Part shown: positions 1 to 7,229 of the stretch, in pieces
How positions within the stretch are numbered: the stretch's first letter is position 1
Layout: every line of letters begins with the position of its first letter
Assembly: GCA_964354485.1 (NCBI GenBank)
Contig: CAYGZY010000170.1
Location: forward strand, 1 to 11,012
Direction: 5' to 3'
DNA length: 11,012 nt
From: CAYGXH01 sp964354485
GTDB taxonomy: Bacteria; Bacteroidota; Ignavibacteria; UBA10030; SZUA-254
Position numbers and translations under genes: made by a program
Notes under the pieces: generated by a model
The model's database searches: none
Told to the model about the DNA's origin: nothing
What the model saw: the letters and a program-made list of their open reading frames with translations, nothing else

Positions 1-247
1 GTTAGCTCATTTGTCATTCATAATGTCTCACATTAAGGGATAAAATATCCTTACCAATCATTTGTGACCACATTGTTTTCACGGGAAAACATCACAATCT
101 CCCCTACCACTTTGACCATGGAGGGTATGCATTGTACTTTATTCTTTTAACGAGTCGATAAATTTCACAACATACAAAGTACTAAGTACCAAGAACTAAT
201 TGCCATCTCCAACTGACCAATCACCATTGACAAATGACAATATTCCC
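1..247. other. Non-coding region downstream of bioY
   Basis: No convincing gene is seen in this stretch. It holds a few small inverted repeats: GTTTTC/GAAAAC at 75-80 and 85-90 with a 4-base loop, and a bulged AAGGGATA/TATCCTT pair around 35-52. Neither has the T-run expected of an intrinsic terminator for the minus-strand bioY transcript. The right end carries a degenerate repeat (see 166-243). The left end has CATTTGTCA at 8-16, the reverse complement of TGACAAATG at 228-236. Confidence 0.6.
166..243. repeat. Degenerate short tandem-like repeat
   Basis: This stretch is built from imperfect 6-8 base units. One run is AAGTACTA / AGTACC / AAGAACTA. A second is TGACCAA / TCACCA / TTGACA / AATGACA. 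Read on the minus strand it becomes a TTGTCATTTGTCAATGG-like string followed by CTTAGTACTTTG. I recall similar low-complexity strings between genes in several cyanobacterial and FCB-group genomes, so this may be a dispersed intergenic repeat. That is recollection and cannot be confirmed from one copy. Confidence 0.4.
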
Positions 248-811
248 CTACGCTCTCATCCTCCTCACCTGACTCGCGATTCCCGCAGCTGAAACGATTT
301 TGAGTCCATCCCACCACGAGAATATAAGAAGTCCCTGCATGATTGAATCAGACCAGTTGTGAAAATACACGAAGTACAGATGGATTGTACCCATGAGATA
401 TATCAATATCATGCCGACAACCATGGAAAGTGAGATCCACAGAAAGCTATTTCGGTGAGAGACGAGATACCCGACTATAAATGCTGCGATCGGAAAGCTG
501 AGGAGATAGCCCCCGGTAGGACCAAGAATTCTGGCAACTCCAAAACCCCACTGTGAGAAAAGAGGTATACCCGCAGCCCCAAGCACTACGTAAAGGAGCA
601 TACTGATTGCTCCGTTGCGTTTACCAAGAATGGCGCCTGCCATAAGAACGAACCATGTCTGTAGCGTATAGGGAACGGGGGTACGCTGGATTTCTAACTG
701 CGCTCCGAGCGTCGCAAGAAGGATAAATACCGTAATTCCTATCGCTTGAGTGACTGACCCTGAAACTAAACGCGATTGCGATTCATATGCAGGTGCCGGT
801 GGGTGTACCAT
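248..811 (-). CDS. bioY: BioY, biotin-binding S component of an ECF transporter
   Basis: This is the substrate-binding membrane subunit that captures biotin for an energy-coupling-factor importer. The 187-residue length is normal for BioY and the protein is almost entirely hydrophobic helices. Family signatures are PVPYTLQTW at 45-53, the AGAILGKRNG turn near 58-67, GAAGIPLF at 78-85, GPTGGYL at 97-103, and a late WWDGLKI around 166-172 resembling the conserved Asp/Lys pair. The frame could extend to a GTG at 844. I chose the ATG at 811 because AGGAG lies 5 bases before it, overlapping the TAG stop of the upstream hydrolase. The hydrolase ends 8 bases before this start, so the two are very likely co-transcribed and translationally coupled. 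No EcfA or EcfT genes are in the window, so BioY either works alone or borrows a shared ECF module encoded elsewhere. No BirA-type operator was recognised. Confidence 0.92.
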   Translation of the reverse strand: MVHPPAPAYESQSRLVSGSVTQAIGITVFILLATLGAQLEIQRTPVPYTLQTWFVLMAGAILGKRNGAISMLLYVVLGAAGIPLFSQWGFGVARILGPTGGYLLSFPIAAFIVGYLVSHRNSFLWISLSMVVGMILIYLMGTIHLYFVYFHNWSDSIMQGLLIFSWWDGLKIVSAAGIASQVRRMRA

Positions 812-819
812 AATATCTC

Positions 820-1674
820 CTATTTGATTATTTCTTTTAGCCACATTAGAGTAATATTTATTATAGAATCTAGTGTTCTGTAATTATCCTCACCGCGCGT
901 GCCCGCGTTATAAAGGTGCCCTACACCATCAAGCAGTTTCAATTCGGCGAGACCGCCGGGCGATGATGTGTGGAGCTGTTTCGCTTCATCCGGGGGCACA
1001 ATTATATCAGCACACCCGTGCAGAAGAAGCCACGGAACAGATATTAGTGAGGCAGCTCTCCGGAGATCAAATTGCTCCGGTTGTTGTTCGATATCGTTCA
1101 GCAATCCGATGCCGAGGCGCAGCGGACTCACACCGGGATCTTTTGACAACGGCAAATACTGCTGTGCGCGCCATTTTTCCTTCTGATGCCCTGTCCATCG
1201 ATCAAATTTCCCGATCGCTGACCACGACACCAGCGCTTTTACGCGCTCGTCCTCTGCTGTCTGTAATATGGAAATCCCTCCTCCTCTTGAATGTCCGAGG
1301 AGAACGATTTTTGCACGGTCGATAATCCCGCCGCCAACTTCCCCCGTCCATACTGCATCAACAACACCCCTGAGGTCTTCCATCTCCTTTGAATAAGTAT
1401 TTCGCGCGAACCGATCAAATTGCGTAATACGATCATTATCTCCCTCGACGCCATTATGTGAAAAATTGAATGTAAGGGTGACATAGTCATGCTCCGTCAA
1501 CCGATCGGCTACATATGGGAAAAATCCCCAGTCCTTGAACGCCATGAAGCTGTGGCAGATGATGATAACTGGCGATTCTTTCAGCCGTTCCGGGTAGCGC
1601 AATTCCCCCCGGATACGATCACCGGAGCTGTTATAGAGATCGATAAACTTATGATTCGTGCGCGATATCCCCAT
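820..1674 (-). CDS. Alpha/beta hydrolase, dienelactone-hydrolase-like
   Basis: This is a soluble serine hydrolase of the alpha/beta fold; its substrate cannot be told from the sequence. Numbering from the longest frame (TTG at 1686, 288 residues), the nucleophile is Ser133 in GHSRGG. The acid is probably Asp227 in GCADIIVPP and the histidine is His257 in GVGHLYN. An HS pair after the second strand (ICHSF, 43-47) suits the oxyanion region. There is no signal peptide. Possible starts are TTG 1686, ATG 1683 and ATG 1674, none with a clear ribosome site. I prefer 1674 (284 residues) because a strong promoter (-10 at 1691-1686) would start RNA at about 1680-1677, downstream of the other two. The gene sits 8 bases upstream of bioY, which hints at a role near vitamin or cofactor uptake. 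It does not look like BioH beyond the shared fold. Confidence 0.85.
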   Translation of the reverse strand: MGISRTNHKFIDLYNSSGDRIRGELRYPERLKESPVIIICHSFMAFKDWGFFPYVADRLTEHDYVTLTFNFSHNGVEGDNDRITQFDRFARNTYSKEMEDLRGVVDAVWTGEVGGGIIDRAKIVLLGHSRGGGISILQTAEDERVKALVSWSAIGKFDRWTGHQKEKWRAQQYLPLSKDPGVSPLRLGIGLLNDIEQQPEQFDLRRAASLISVPWLLLHGCADIIVPPDEAKQLHTSSPGGLAELKLLDGVGHLYNAGTRGEDNYRTLDSIINITLMWLKEIIK

Positions 1675-1685
1675 CGTGACCATCA

Positions 1686-1714
1686 ATAATACAAAATCGA
1701 ATAACGCCAGTCAA
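1686..1714 (-). promoter_or_regulatory. Sigma70-type promoter of the hydrolase-bioY operon
   Basis: On the minus strand TTGACT (1714-1709) is followed after exactly 17 bases by TATTAT (1691-1686). Each hexamer is one mismatch from consensus. Transcription would begin near 1680-1677, within about six bases of the ATG at 1674. The mRNA would therefore be leaderless or nearly so. Confidence 0.6.
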
Positions 1715-1784
1715 GAAGATTATTAAAGCACGGTTTCCCGAAAAAGCAGTTATCTAAACAATTTTTATAGGAGGCCGATTAAAA

Positions 1785-1813
1785 TTGATATATATAAAAA
1801 AAAATCGTAAACT
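1785..1813 (+). promoter_or_regulatory. Candidate promoter of the transporter operon
   Basis: TTGATA (1785-1790) is followed after 17 bases by TAAACT (1808-1813). The -35 is good and the -10 only moderate (four of six). RNA would start near 1820, leaving about 30 bases of leader that contain the AAGGA ribosome site at 1840-1844. The surrounding DNA is very AT-rich, so a chance match is possible. Confidence 0.35.
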
Positions 1814-1849
1814 CAGAGACCAAATAGTGCTACTTATAGAAGGAAACAT

Positions 1850-3490
1850 ATGGCATCATCAAATGAAAGATGGGGTTCACGAGTAGGATTAGTCCTTGCC
1901 ATGGCCGGAAACGCAGTCGGGCTGGGTAACTTCCTAAGGTTTCCGGCGCAAGCCGTACAGAATGGCGGAGGAGCGTTCATTATTCCGTACCTCGTCTCAT
2001 TCCTTCTTATGGGTATTCCTCTCTTATGGATTGAATGGGCTATCGGTCGCCATGGCGGCCAACACGGATACCATCATGCACCGGGCATGTTTGACGCTAT
2101 GGGGAAATATAAAATTCTAAAATATTTTGGCGTATTTGGAATTTTTAACAATCTCGCTATAGCCGCATATTATTGCTACATCGAATCATGGACGCTTGCC
2201 TACGTCTGGCATTCGCTTGCCGGTGCCTTTGGCGGAAAAACAGCAGAAGAAGTGTCGATTTTTTTTAGTGATTATCTTGCGACCGGTCAGGGTACGTTAT
2301 TCAACATTCCACCACTTGCCATACTTTTCTTTCTTATTACACTAGGCCTTAATTTGTGGATCCTCTCCCGCGGTCTTAGTAAAGGAATAGAGATGACAAG
2401 CCGGATCGGTATGCCGATTCTTATTATCTTTGGAATTTTCCTTGCGATACGCGCTATCACTCTTGATGCAGGTGAACTGGGCGCGATCAACGATGCGGCT
2501 CTTGGACTTAACTTCCTCTGGAATCCGCAATTCGACTCTCTATCGAATCCAAAGGTCTGGTTAGCAGCTGCCGGTCAGATTTTCTTTACCCTATCTCTCG
2601 GTATGGGTTCAATTCATTGTTACGCCGCCTATCTCAAGGAAAAAGACGACATTGCACTGAACGCCGCATCTGCCGGATGGCTGAATGAAGCCGTGGAAGT
2701 AATCCTCGGCGGCTCCATTATCATCCCGATTGCAGTCGCGTACCTTGGACTCGACTGGATTCAGGCAAACGTAGGATTTGAAATGGGATTTCGTACGATG
2801 CCTACACTGTTCCAGAACTGGGGACCCATCCTTGCGGCCATGGCGGGGATTGCTTGGTTCGGTTTGCTCTTCTTTGCGGGGATAACCAGTTCGCTCGCAA
2901 TGGGTCAACCGGTCATGGCATTTCTGCAAGATGAATTTAAAATGTCACGAAATCGTTCAGTTGTTTATTTTGGGGCAGTTGTACTCCTCCTCGCGCTTCC
3001 ATGTATTTTTCTTTATGAACATGGAGCATTTAATGAATTCGATTATTGGGCTGGGACATTTTCACTCGTTGTTTTTGCACTCGCGGAAGCAATTATATTC
3101 TCCTGGGTTTTCGGCATCGATAAGGGATGGGCGGAAATCAACAGAGGTGCCGACATTAAAATTCCGCATTTCTTTAAATTCGTCATTAAATACGTTACTC
3201 CTCTTTTTCTGATTGCCGTTTTTGTTGGTTCCATGATCAAACCTGCAGGAGGCGACTGGTTGCTTTCATTCCAGAGTCTTCTGAGCGGGAAAGGCTGGCC
3301 CCTTGCATCCGATAGTGTCATCGGCACTATTCTTAATATAGGAATTGAGGAAACGCGCTGGTTCATCGATGGAATCCCGACAACTGTCTTCATAATCGAC
3401 ATGACGAGGATCCTTATCCTTCTGACCTTCATCGGTATCGGTATCGTGATATATATAGCGTGGAAACGTAAACGAAAATTATCCTCATAG
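1850..3490 (+). CDS. LeuT-like sodium:amino acid symporter (NSS/SNF family)
   Basis: This inner-membrane symporter uses the sodium gradient to import amino acids. It is strikingly like Aquifex LeuT, and the N-terminal numbering coincides. The unwound TM1 (GNAVGLGNFLRFP, 20-32) supplies Gly20, Asn21, Ala22, Val23 and Asn27. Thr247 and Asn279 complete the Na1 site; Ala343, Thr346 and Ser347 complete Na2. Tyr108, Phe246 and Ser249 line the substrate pocket. The gate pair Arg30/Asp398 is kept. Glu283 stands where LeuT has Glu290, the mark of chloride-independent bacterial members. Two pocket positions differ from LeuT: Met252 for Phe259 and Met351 for Ile359. A loop around 462-500, before the last helix, makes the protein 546 residues against 519 in LeuT. 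The start is set by AAGGA five bases upstream. The MetS-like gene that follows suggests methionine, alanine or another hydrophobic substrate. Confidence 0.95.
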   Translation: MASSNERWGSRVGLVLAMAGNAVGLGNFLRFPAQAVQNGGGAFIIPYLVSFLLMGIPLLWIEWAIGRHGGQHGYHHAPGMFDAMGKYKILKYFGVFGIFNNLAIAAYYCYIESWTLAYVWHSLAGAFGGKTAEEVSIFFSDYLATGQGTLFNIPPLAILFFLITLGLNLWILSRGLSKGIEMTSRIGMPILIIFGIFLAIRAITLDAGELGAINDAALGLNFLWNPQFDSLSNPKVWLAAAGQIFFTLSLGMGSIHCYAAYLKEKDDIALNAASAGWLNEAVEVILGGSIIIPIAVAYLGLDWIQANVGFEMGFRTMPTLFQNWGPILAAMAGIAWFGLLFFAGITSSLAMGQPVMAFLQDEFKMSRNRSVVYFGAVVLLLALPCIFLYEHGAFNEFDYWAGTFSLVVFALAEAIIFSWVFGIDKGWAEINRGADIKIPHFFKFVIKYVTPLFLIAVFVGSMIKPAGGDWLLSFQSLLSGKGWPLASDSVIGTILNIGIEETRWFIDGIPTTVFIIDMTRILILLTFIGIGIVIYIAWKRKRKLSS

Positions 3491-3500
3491 GAGATATACT

Positions 3501-3644
3501 ATGTCAACAACTGCCCTCATTATGATGATATGCGCCTGGGGGATTATTTTATTCTTTACTCTCAAGTTTTTCATCAAAGTCGTGAAAACACCCTCACGGC
3601 CGGAACCCGATTCCTACAGTGACAATGATGATGTAAAAAGGTAA
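3501..3644 (+). CDS. MetS-like small subunit of the NSS transporter
   Basis: This is a 47-residue single-span peptide. It opens with MSTTALIMMICAWGI, which closely fits the family of methionine/alanine importer small subunits typified by MetS of the Corynebacterium glutamicum MetPS system. There, the small protein is required alongside the NSS carrier MetP. The hydrophobic helix covers roughly residues 4-27. A basic stretch (KFFIKVVK, 22-29) follows, then a hydrophilic acidic tail ending in DSYSDNDDVKR, which seems longer than in the MetS proteins I recall. AGGAG at 3489-3493 overlaps the TAG stop of the symporter gene and lies 7 bases before the ATG. Synthesis is therefore probably coupled to that of the carrier. 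Directly following an NSS gene is where this family is expected, which supports the call despite the small size. Confidence 0.85.
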   Translation: MSTTALIMMICAWGIILFFTLKFFIKVVKTPSRPEPDSYSDNDDVKR

Positions 3645-3646
3645 TC

Positions 3647-5152
3647 TTGGAACCGGGACCTTCCAACGAATTACGAACGCGAGAATTCAGACGCGAGCTG
3701 GGACTCTTTGATTCGACGATGATTGTCGTCGGCTCGATGATCGGGTCGGGGATCTTCATTGTGAGCGCCGATATCGCACGAACCGTCGGTTCACCTGGTT
3801 ACCTTCTTCTCGTATGGCTGATTACGGGTATCCTCACCATTATCGCTGCCCTCAGCTATGGCGAGCTTGCCGGGATGATGCCGCATGCAGGGGGTCAGTA
3901 TGTTTACCTCAGGGAAGCATATAATCCGCTTATAGGATTTCTATACGGTTGGACACTTTTTCTGGTCATCCAGACCGGAACGATTGCAGCGGTCGGGATC
4001 GCATTCGCAAAGTTTACGAGTGTCCTAATTCCACAATTTTCCGAAACCAATATAATATTTAAATCAGGCGGAATATCAGTATCGGCTGCACAGGTTGTCG
4101 CGATTATCAGCATTCTTATTCTTACTGCTGTGAATGTACGGGGAGTGCGTGAAGGTAAATGGGTACAAAATTTCTTCACCATCACAAAGACACTTGCACT
4201 CTTCGGCTTGATACTACTTGGGATATTCATCGGAAAAAATACTGAAGCCATCGCTGCGAATTTCTCTGCATTCTGGGATGCCAGCTGGAGCCAATCTGTA
4301 GACGGACAGTCAGTATCCATCGAGTCTCTTGTCGGCATGGGACTCATCGCCGCAATCGGAGCCGCCATGGTCGGCTCGCTCTTCTCCAGCGACGCGTGGA
4401 ATAACATAACATTCACTGCCGGAGAAGTCCTCAATCCAAAAAAAACCATACCTCTCAGTCTAGCCTTGGGAACAGGTATTGTGACACTCCTCTACCTGGC
4501 GGCGAATATTTCCTACCTCCTCGTACTCCCGCTGAAGGGAACTCCTGATGGTGCAACGGTTATGGAACGAGGAATTCAGTTCGCTGCGAGCGATCGTGTG
4601 GGTGTTGCCGCTGCGACAATGATATTCGGTGAAACAGCGGCTGTTATCATGGCGATTTTAATAATGGTGTCGACGTTCGGCTGCAACAACGGATTAATCC
4701 TTGCGGGAGCACGCGTCTACTATGCCATGTCACGCGACAATCTTTTTTTCAAAAAAATCGGTCTATTAAACAAGAATTCAGTCCCCGGCATCGCACTGAT
4801 CGTCCAGGGTGTCTGGGCGAGCGTTCTGTGCCTTTCGGGAACGTACGGAGAACTGCTCGACTATGTCATGTTTGCGGTTCTCATCTTCTACTTACTCACA
4901 ATTATCGGAATCTTCATTCTCCGTAAGAAAAAGCCTGAAGCGGTACGACCTTACAAAGCTTTTGGCTACCCGATATTGCCGCTTTTGTACATCATCGGCG
5001 CAGCTGCAATCGCAGTCGACATTCTCATCGTCAAATCACACGCCTGGTACGGTTTTATCATCGTGCTGACGGGCGTACCGGTTTACTTTTTCTGGCGGCA
5101 CATTTCGCGGCGGTCAGAATCTAACGAAAACCAATCCCCCGAAAGCTTATGA
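3647..5152 (+). CDS. APC-family amino acid permease, LAT-like
   Basis: This is a 12-helix inner-membrane amino acid transporter or exchanger of the APC superfamily, 501 residues. TM1 carries the substrate-binding GSMIGSGIF (29-37). TM2-3 holds ALSYGELAGMMPHAGGQYVY (68-87). The TM6 region reads SSDAWNNITFTAGEV (247-261), followed by LNPKKTIP. This is the bacterial form of the motif seen in L-type transporters and the SteT serine/threonine exchanger. RVYYAMSRDN (356-365) marks the usual cytoplasmic loop after TM8. The start is TTG at 3647, 2 bases after the MetS-like stop, with AAAAAGG five bases upstream inside that gene. The stop overlaps the next start in an ATGA, so all three are translationally linked. 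Neutral amino acids are the likeliest substrate, but this is inferred from family resemblance only. Confidence 0.9.
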   Translation: MEPGPSNELRTREFRRELGLFDSTMIVVGSMIGSGIFIVSADIARTVGSPGYLLLVWLITGILTIIAALSYGELAGMMPHAGGQYVYLREAYNPLIGFLYGWTLFLVIQTGTIAAVGIAFAKFTSVLIPQFSETNIIFKSGGISVSAAQVVAIISILILTAVNVRGVREGKWVQNFFTITKTLALFGLILLGIFIGKNTEAIAANFSAFWDASWSQSVDGQSVSIESLVGMGLIAAIGAAMVGSLFSSDAWNNITFTAGEVLNPKKTIPLSLALGTGIVTLLYLAANISYLLVLPLKGTPDGATVMERGIQFAASDRVGVAAATMIFGETAAVIMAILIMVSTFGCNNGLILAGARVYYAMSRDNLFFKKIGLLNKNSVPGIALIVQGVWASVLCLSGTYGELLDYVMFAVLIFYLLTIIGIFILRKKKPEAVRPYKAFGYPILPLLYIIGAAAIAVDILIVKSHAWYGFIIVLTGVPVYFFWRHISRRSESNENQSPESL

Positions 5153-6360
5153 AACTCTACAAGCCGACACTCACACAGTGGATTTTCATCGGTATGGGAA
5201 TAGGGCTGATGGTGGGCTGGCTTTTCCCGGATGTCGGCAGTACACTACAGCCGCTTAGTATTATTTTCCTGAGGTTGATCAAATCAATCATCGCACCCCT
5301 TATCTTTGCCACGCTTGTGGTTGGCATTGCAGGACACGGAAATCTCAAACAGGTCGGCAGGATGGGATTGAAATCGATCATCTACTTTGAAGTTATAACA
5401 ACTCTGGCGCTGATCATAGGACTTGCCGCAGTGCATTTAATACAACCAGGCATCGGCATCGAAATACCTCAGGATCCGCAAGCCGCCGATATTATCGCAA
5501 AAAAGCAAACGATCCTCGACGTAATCACGCATATATTCCCTCAAAGTTTTTTCCAGGCAGCAGCCGAAGGCGAAGTTCTCCAGATTGTTGTATTCGCAAT
5601 CATATTCAGTTTCGCTCTCGCACTAGTACCTCAGGAAAAGAGGAAACCGATACTTGATTTCTGTGATTCACTTGCGGAAACGATGTTCAAATTTACGAGT
5701 ATCGTAATGCGGTATGCTCCGATCGGCGTCGGAGCTGCGATAGCAGTCACCGTGGGTTATAAAGGTCTGGGTGTCCTGAAAAATCTGGGTTTGCTTGTAC
5801 TTACGACATACGGAGCCCTGACAATCTTAGTAATGATAGTTTTCGGCGCTGTTATTGTTATTGCACGTATACCTCCGGTCCGATTTTTCAGGGCTGTCAA
5901 GGAACCGGCACTAATAGCGTTTTCTACTTCGAGCTCTGAAGCAGCTCTTCCCAGGGCACTGGAATCCATGGAGGCATTGGGTGTTCCTCGGAGAATCGTC
6001 TCTTTCGTCATACCGACGGGTTACAGCTTCAACCTCGACGGTTCGACACTTTATCTGCCGCTTGCAGCAGTTTTCGTAGCTCAGGCCGCAGGCGTAGAAT
6101 TGACAGTCGGACAGCAAATTCTGATGATACTGACACTTATGCTCACTAGCAAGGGCGTTGCCGGGGTGCCACGCGCGTCGCTCGTGATTCTCGCAGGAAC
6201 GCTCAGCTCTTTCGGACTCCCGCTCGAAGGTGTCGCAGTCATCCTCGGAGTTGATCAAATCATGGATATGGGAAGATCCGCCGTGAACGTTATCGGTAAC
6301 TGCCTGGCAAGCGCGGTAATCGCACGCTGGGAAGGTGAATTTAAACCGCCCCCCGGATAA
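5149..6360 (+). CDS. Dicarboxylate/amino acid:cation symporter, GltP-like
   Basis: This is an elevator-type inner-membrane carrier of the DAACS (GltP/DctA/GltPh) family; the 403-residue length is normal. The HP1 tip has the serine motif STSSSEAALPR (259-269). TM7 has NLDGST (295-300), equivalent to NMDGT. The HP2 tip is SKGVAGVPRAS (334-344). TM8 reads DMGRSAVNVIGN (373-384). Asp373 and Arg376 match GltPh Asp394 and Arg397, which hold the amino group and side-chain carboxylate of aspartate. This points to glutamate or aspartate rather than succinate-type acids. Asn384 sits where GltPh has Asp405, a sodium ligand, so ion coupling may differ and protons are possible. The ATG lies inside the stop of the upstream permease with only a weak ribosome site, so it probably depends on coupled translation. 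Confidence 0.92.
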   Translation: MKLYKPTLTQWIFIGMGIGLMVGWLFPDVGSTLQPLSIIFLRLIKSIIAPLIFATLVVGIAGHGNLKQVGRMGLKSIIYFEVITTLALIIGLAAVHLIQPGIGIEIPQDPQAADIIAKKQTILDVITHIFPQSFFQAAAEGEVLQIVVFAIIFSFALALVPQEKRKPILDFCDSLAETMFKFTSIVMRYAPIGVGAAIAVTVGYKGLGVLKNLGLLVLTTYGALTILVMIVFGAVIVIARIPPVRFFRAVKEPALIAFSTSSSEAALPRALESMEALGVPRRIVSFVIPTGYSFNLDGSTLYLPLAAVFVAQAAGVELTVGQQILMILTLMLTSKGVAGVPRASLVILAGTLSSFGLPLEGVAVILGVDQIMDMGRSAVNVIGNCLASAVIARWEGEFKPPPG

Positions 6361-6382
6361 AAACCATAATAGGTAATCTGTA

Positions 6383-7228
6383 TTGACGATATTTGAAGCA
6401 ATAATCCTCGGAATAATTCAGGGAATTACCGAATTCCTCCCCATCAGCAGTACTGCGCATCTCACACTCACAGGTAAACTGATGGGTATCGTACAAATAA
6501 CACCCCCCGAAGACTGGACCGCCTACATCGCTACGATGCAGTTAGGAACCGCTACAGCGGTCGTGATATATTTCTTAAATGATTATATCAACATCGGAAA
6601 AGGAATACTCAATGATCTTAGAAATCAAAGATTATTTTCAATGCGCTCCTGCAGTTCCGAAAGCCGTCTGGCATTCTACATTATCATAGGGACACTACCG
6701 GTCGCGATCATTGGATTCCTCTTTCATGATTTCATCGAAGGGGCTTTCACAAAAGAAACCAGCACAATTGCGACCAGCCTCATCGCCCTTGCTGTACTTC
6801 TCGCCATCGCAGAAAAGACCGGCACCCACAAACGCGACGAGGCACACGCGACGTGGATTGATGCTCTTTTAGTCGGTTTCGCACAGGTGATCGCGCTCAT
6901 TCCCGGTTCATCGCGCTCAGGCACTACAATCACGGCGGGGCTTTTCCTGGGTTTTGACCGGGAGACGGCGGCCCGGTTCTCGTTTCACCTGAGTATTCCG
7001 GCAATCCTTGCAAGCGGCTTATACCAGATGCACCAGGCGCGCCTGCACATCGGTGATGTTGCGTTTATGCCCCTCGTTATTTCTACATTGGTTTCTGGAG
7101 TGGTCGGTTACTTCTCTATCTCATTCCTCCTCCACTACCTTCACAGACATTCGACGCTCCTTTTTATAATATACCGGATTATACTCGGACTCCTCCTCTG
7201 GCTGCTTATTTCGGCCGGCATGATGTAA
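6383..7228 (+). CDS. uppP: Undecaprenyl-diphosphatase UppP (BacA)
   Basis: This integral membrane phosphatase converts undecaprenyl diphosphate to undecaprenyl phosphate. It recycles the lipid carrier for peptidoglycan and other surface polymers and lowers bacitracin sensitivity when abundant. The active-site signatures are present: QGITEFLPISSTAH at 13-26, giving the (E/Q)xxxE motif as Gln13/Glu17 plus His26, and PGSSRSGTT at 174-182 with Arg178. FSFHLSIPAI follows (198-207), as usual in the family. At 281 residues it is slightly longer than E. coli BacA. The start is TTG at 6383 with AGGT 8 bases upstream. A 22-base gap after the symporter gene suggests it is the last gene of the operon. 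It has no obvious functional tie to amino acid uptake. Confidence 0.95.
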   Translation: MTIFEAIILGIIQGITEFLPISSTAHLTLTGKLMGIVQITPPEDWTAYIATMQLGTATAVVIYFLNDYINIGKGILNDLRNQRLFSMRSCSSESRLAFYIIIGTLPVAIIGFLFHDFIEGAFTKETSTIATSLIALAVLLAIAEKTGTHKRDEAHATWIDALLVGFAQVIALIPGSSRSGTTITAGLFLGFDRETAARFSFHLSIPAILASGLYQMHQARLHIGDVAFMPLVISTLVSGVVGYFSISFLLHYLHRHSTLLFIIYRIILGLLLWLLISAGMM

Positions 7229-7229
7229 A

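Noticed and set aside
873..1325. 150-codon plus-strand frame opposite the hydrolase
   Set aside because: The minus-strand frame carries an intact catalytic triad; this one looks like composition noise with no motif.
1720..1760. A third ECF-like promoter near GGTTTCCC / ATCTAA
   Set aside because: The elements are on mismatched strands or at the wrong spacing; no TGAAACC partner lies 16 bases from ATCTAA.
3904..4449. 181-codon open frame on the minus strand inside the LAT-like permease
   Set aside because: It is antisense to a clear 12-helix permease and has no recognisable domain, so it is a by-product of codon use in the real gene.
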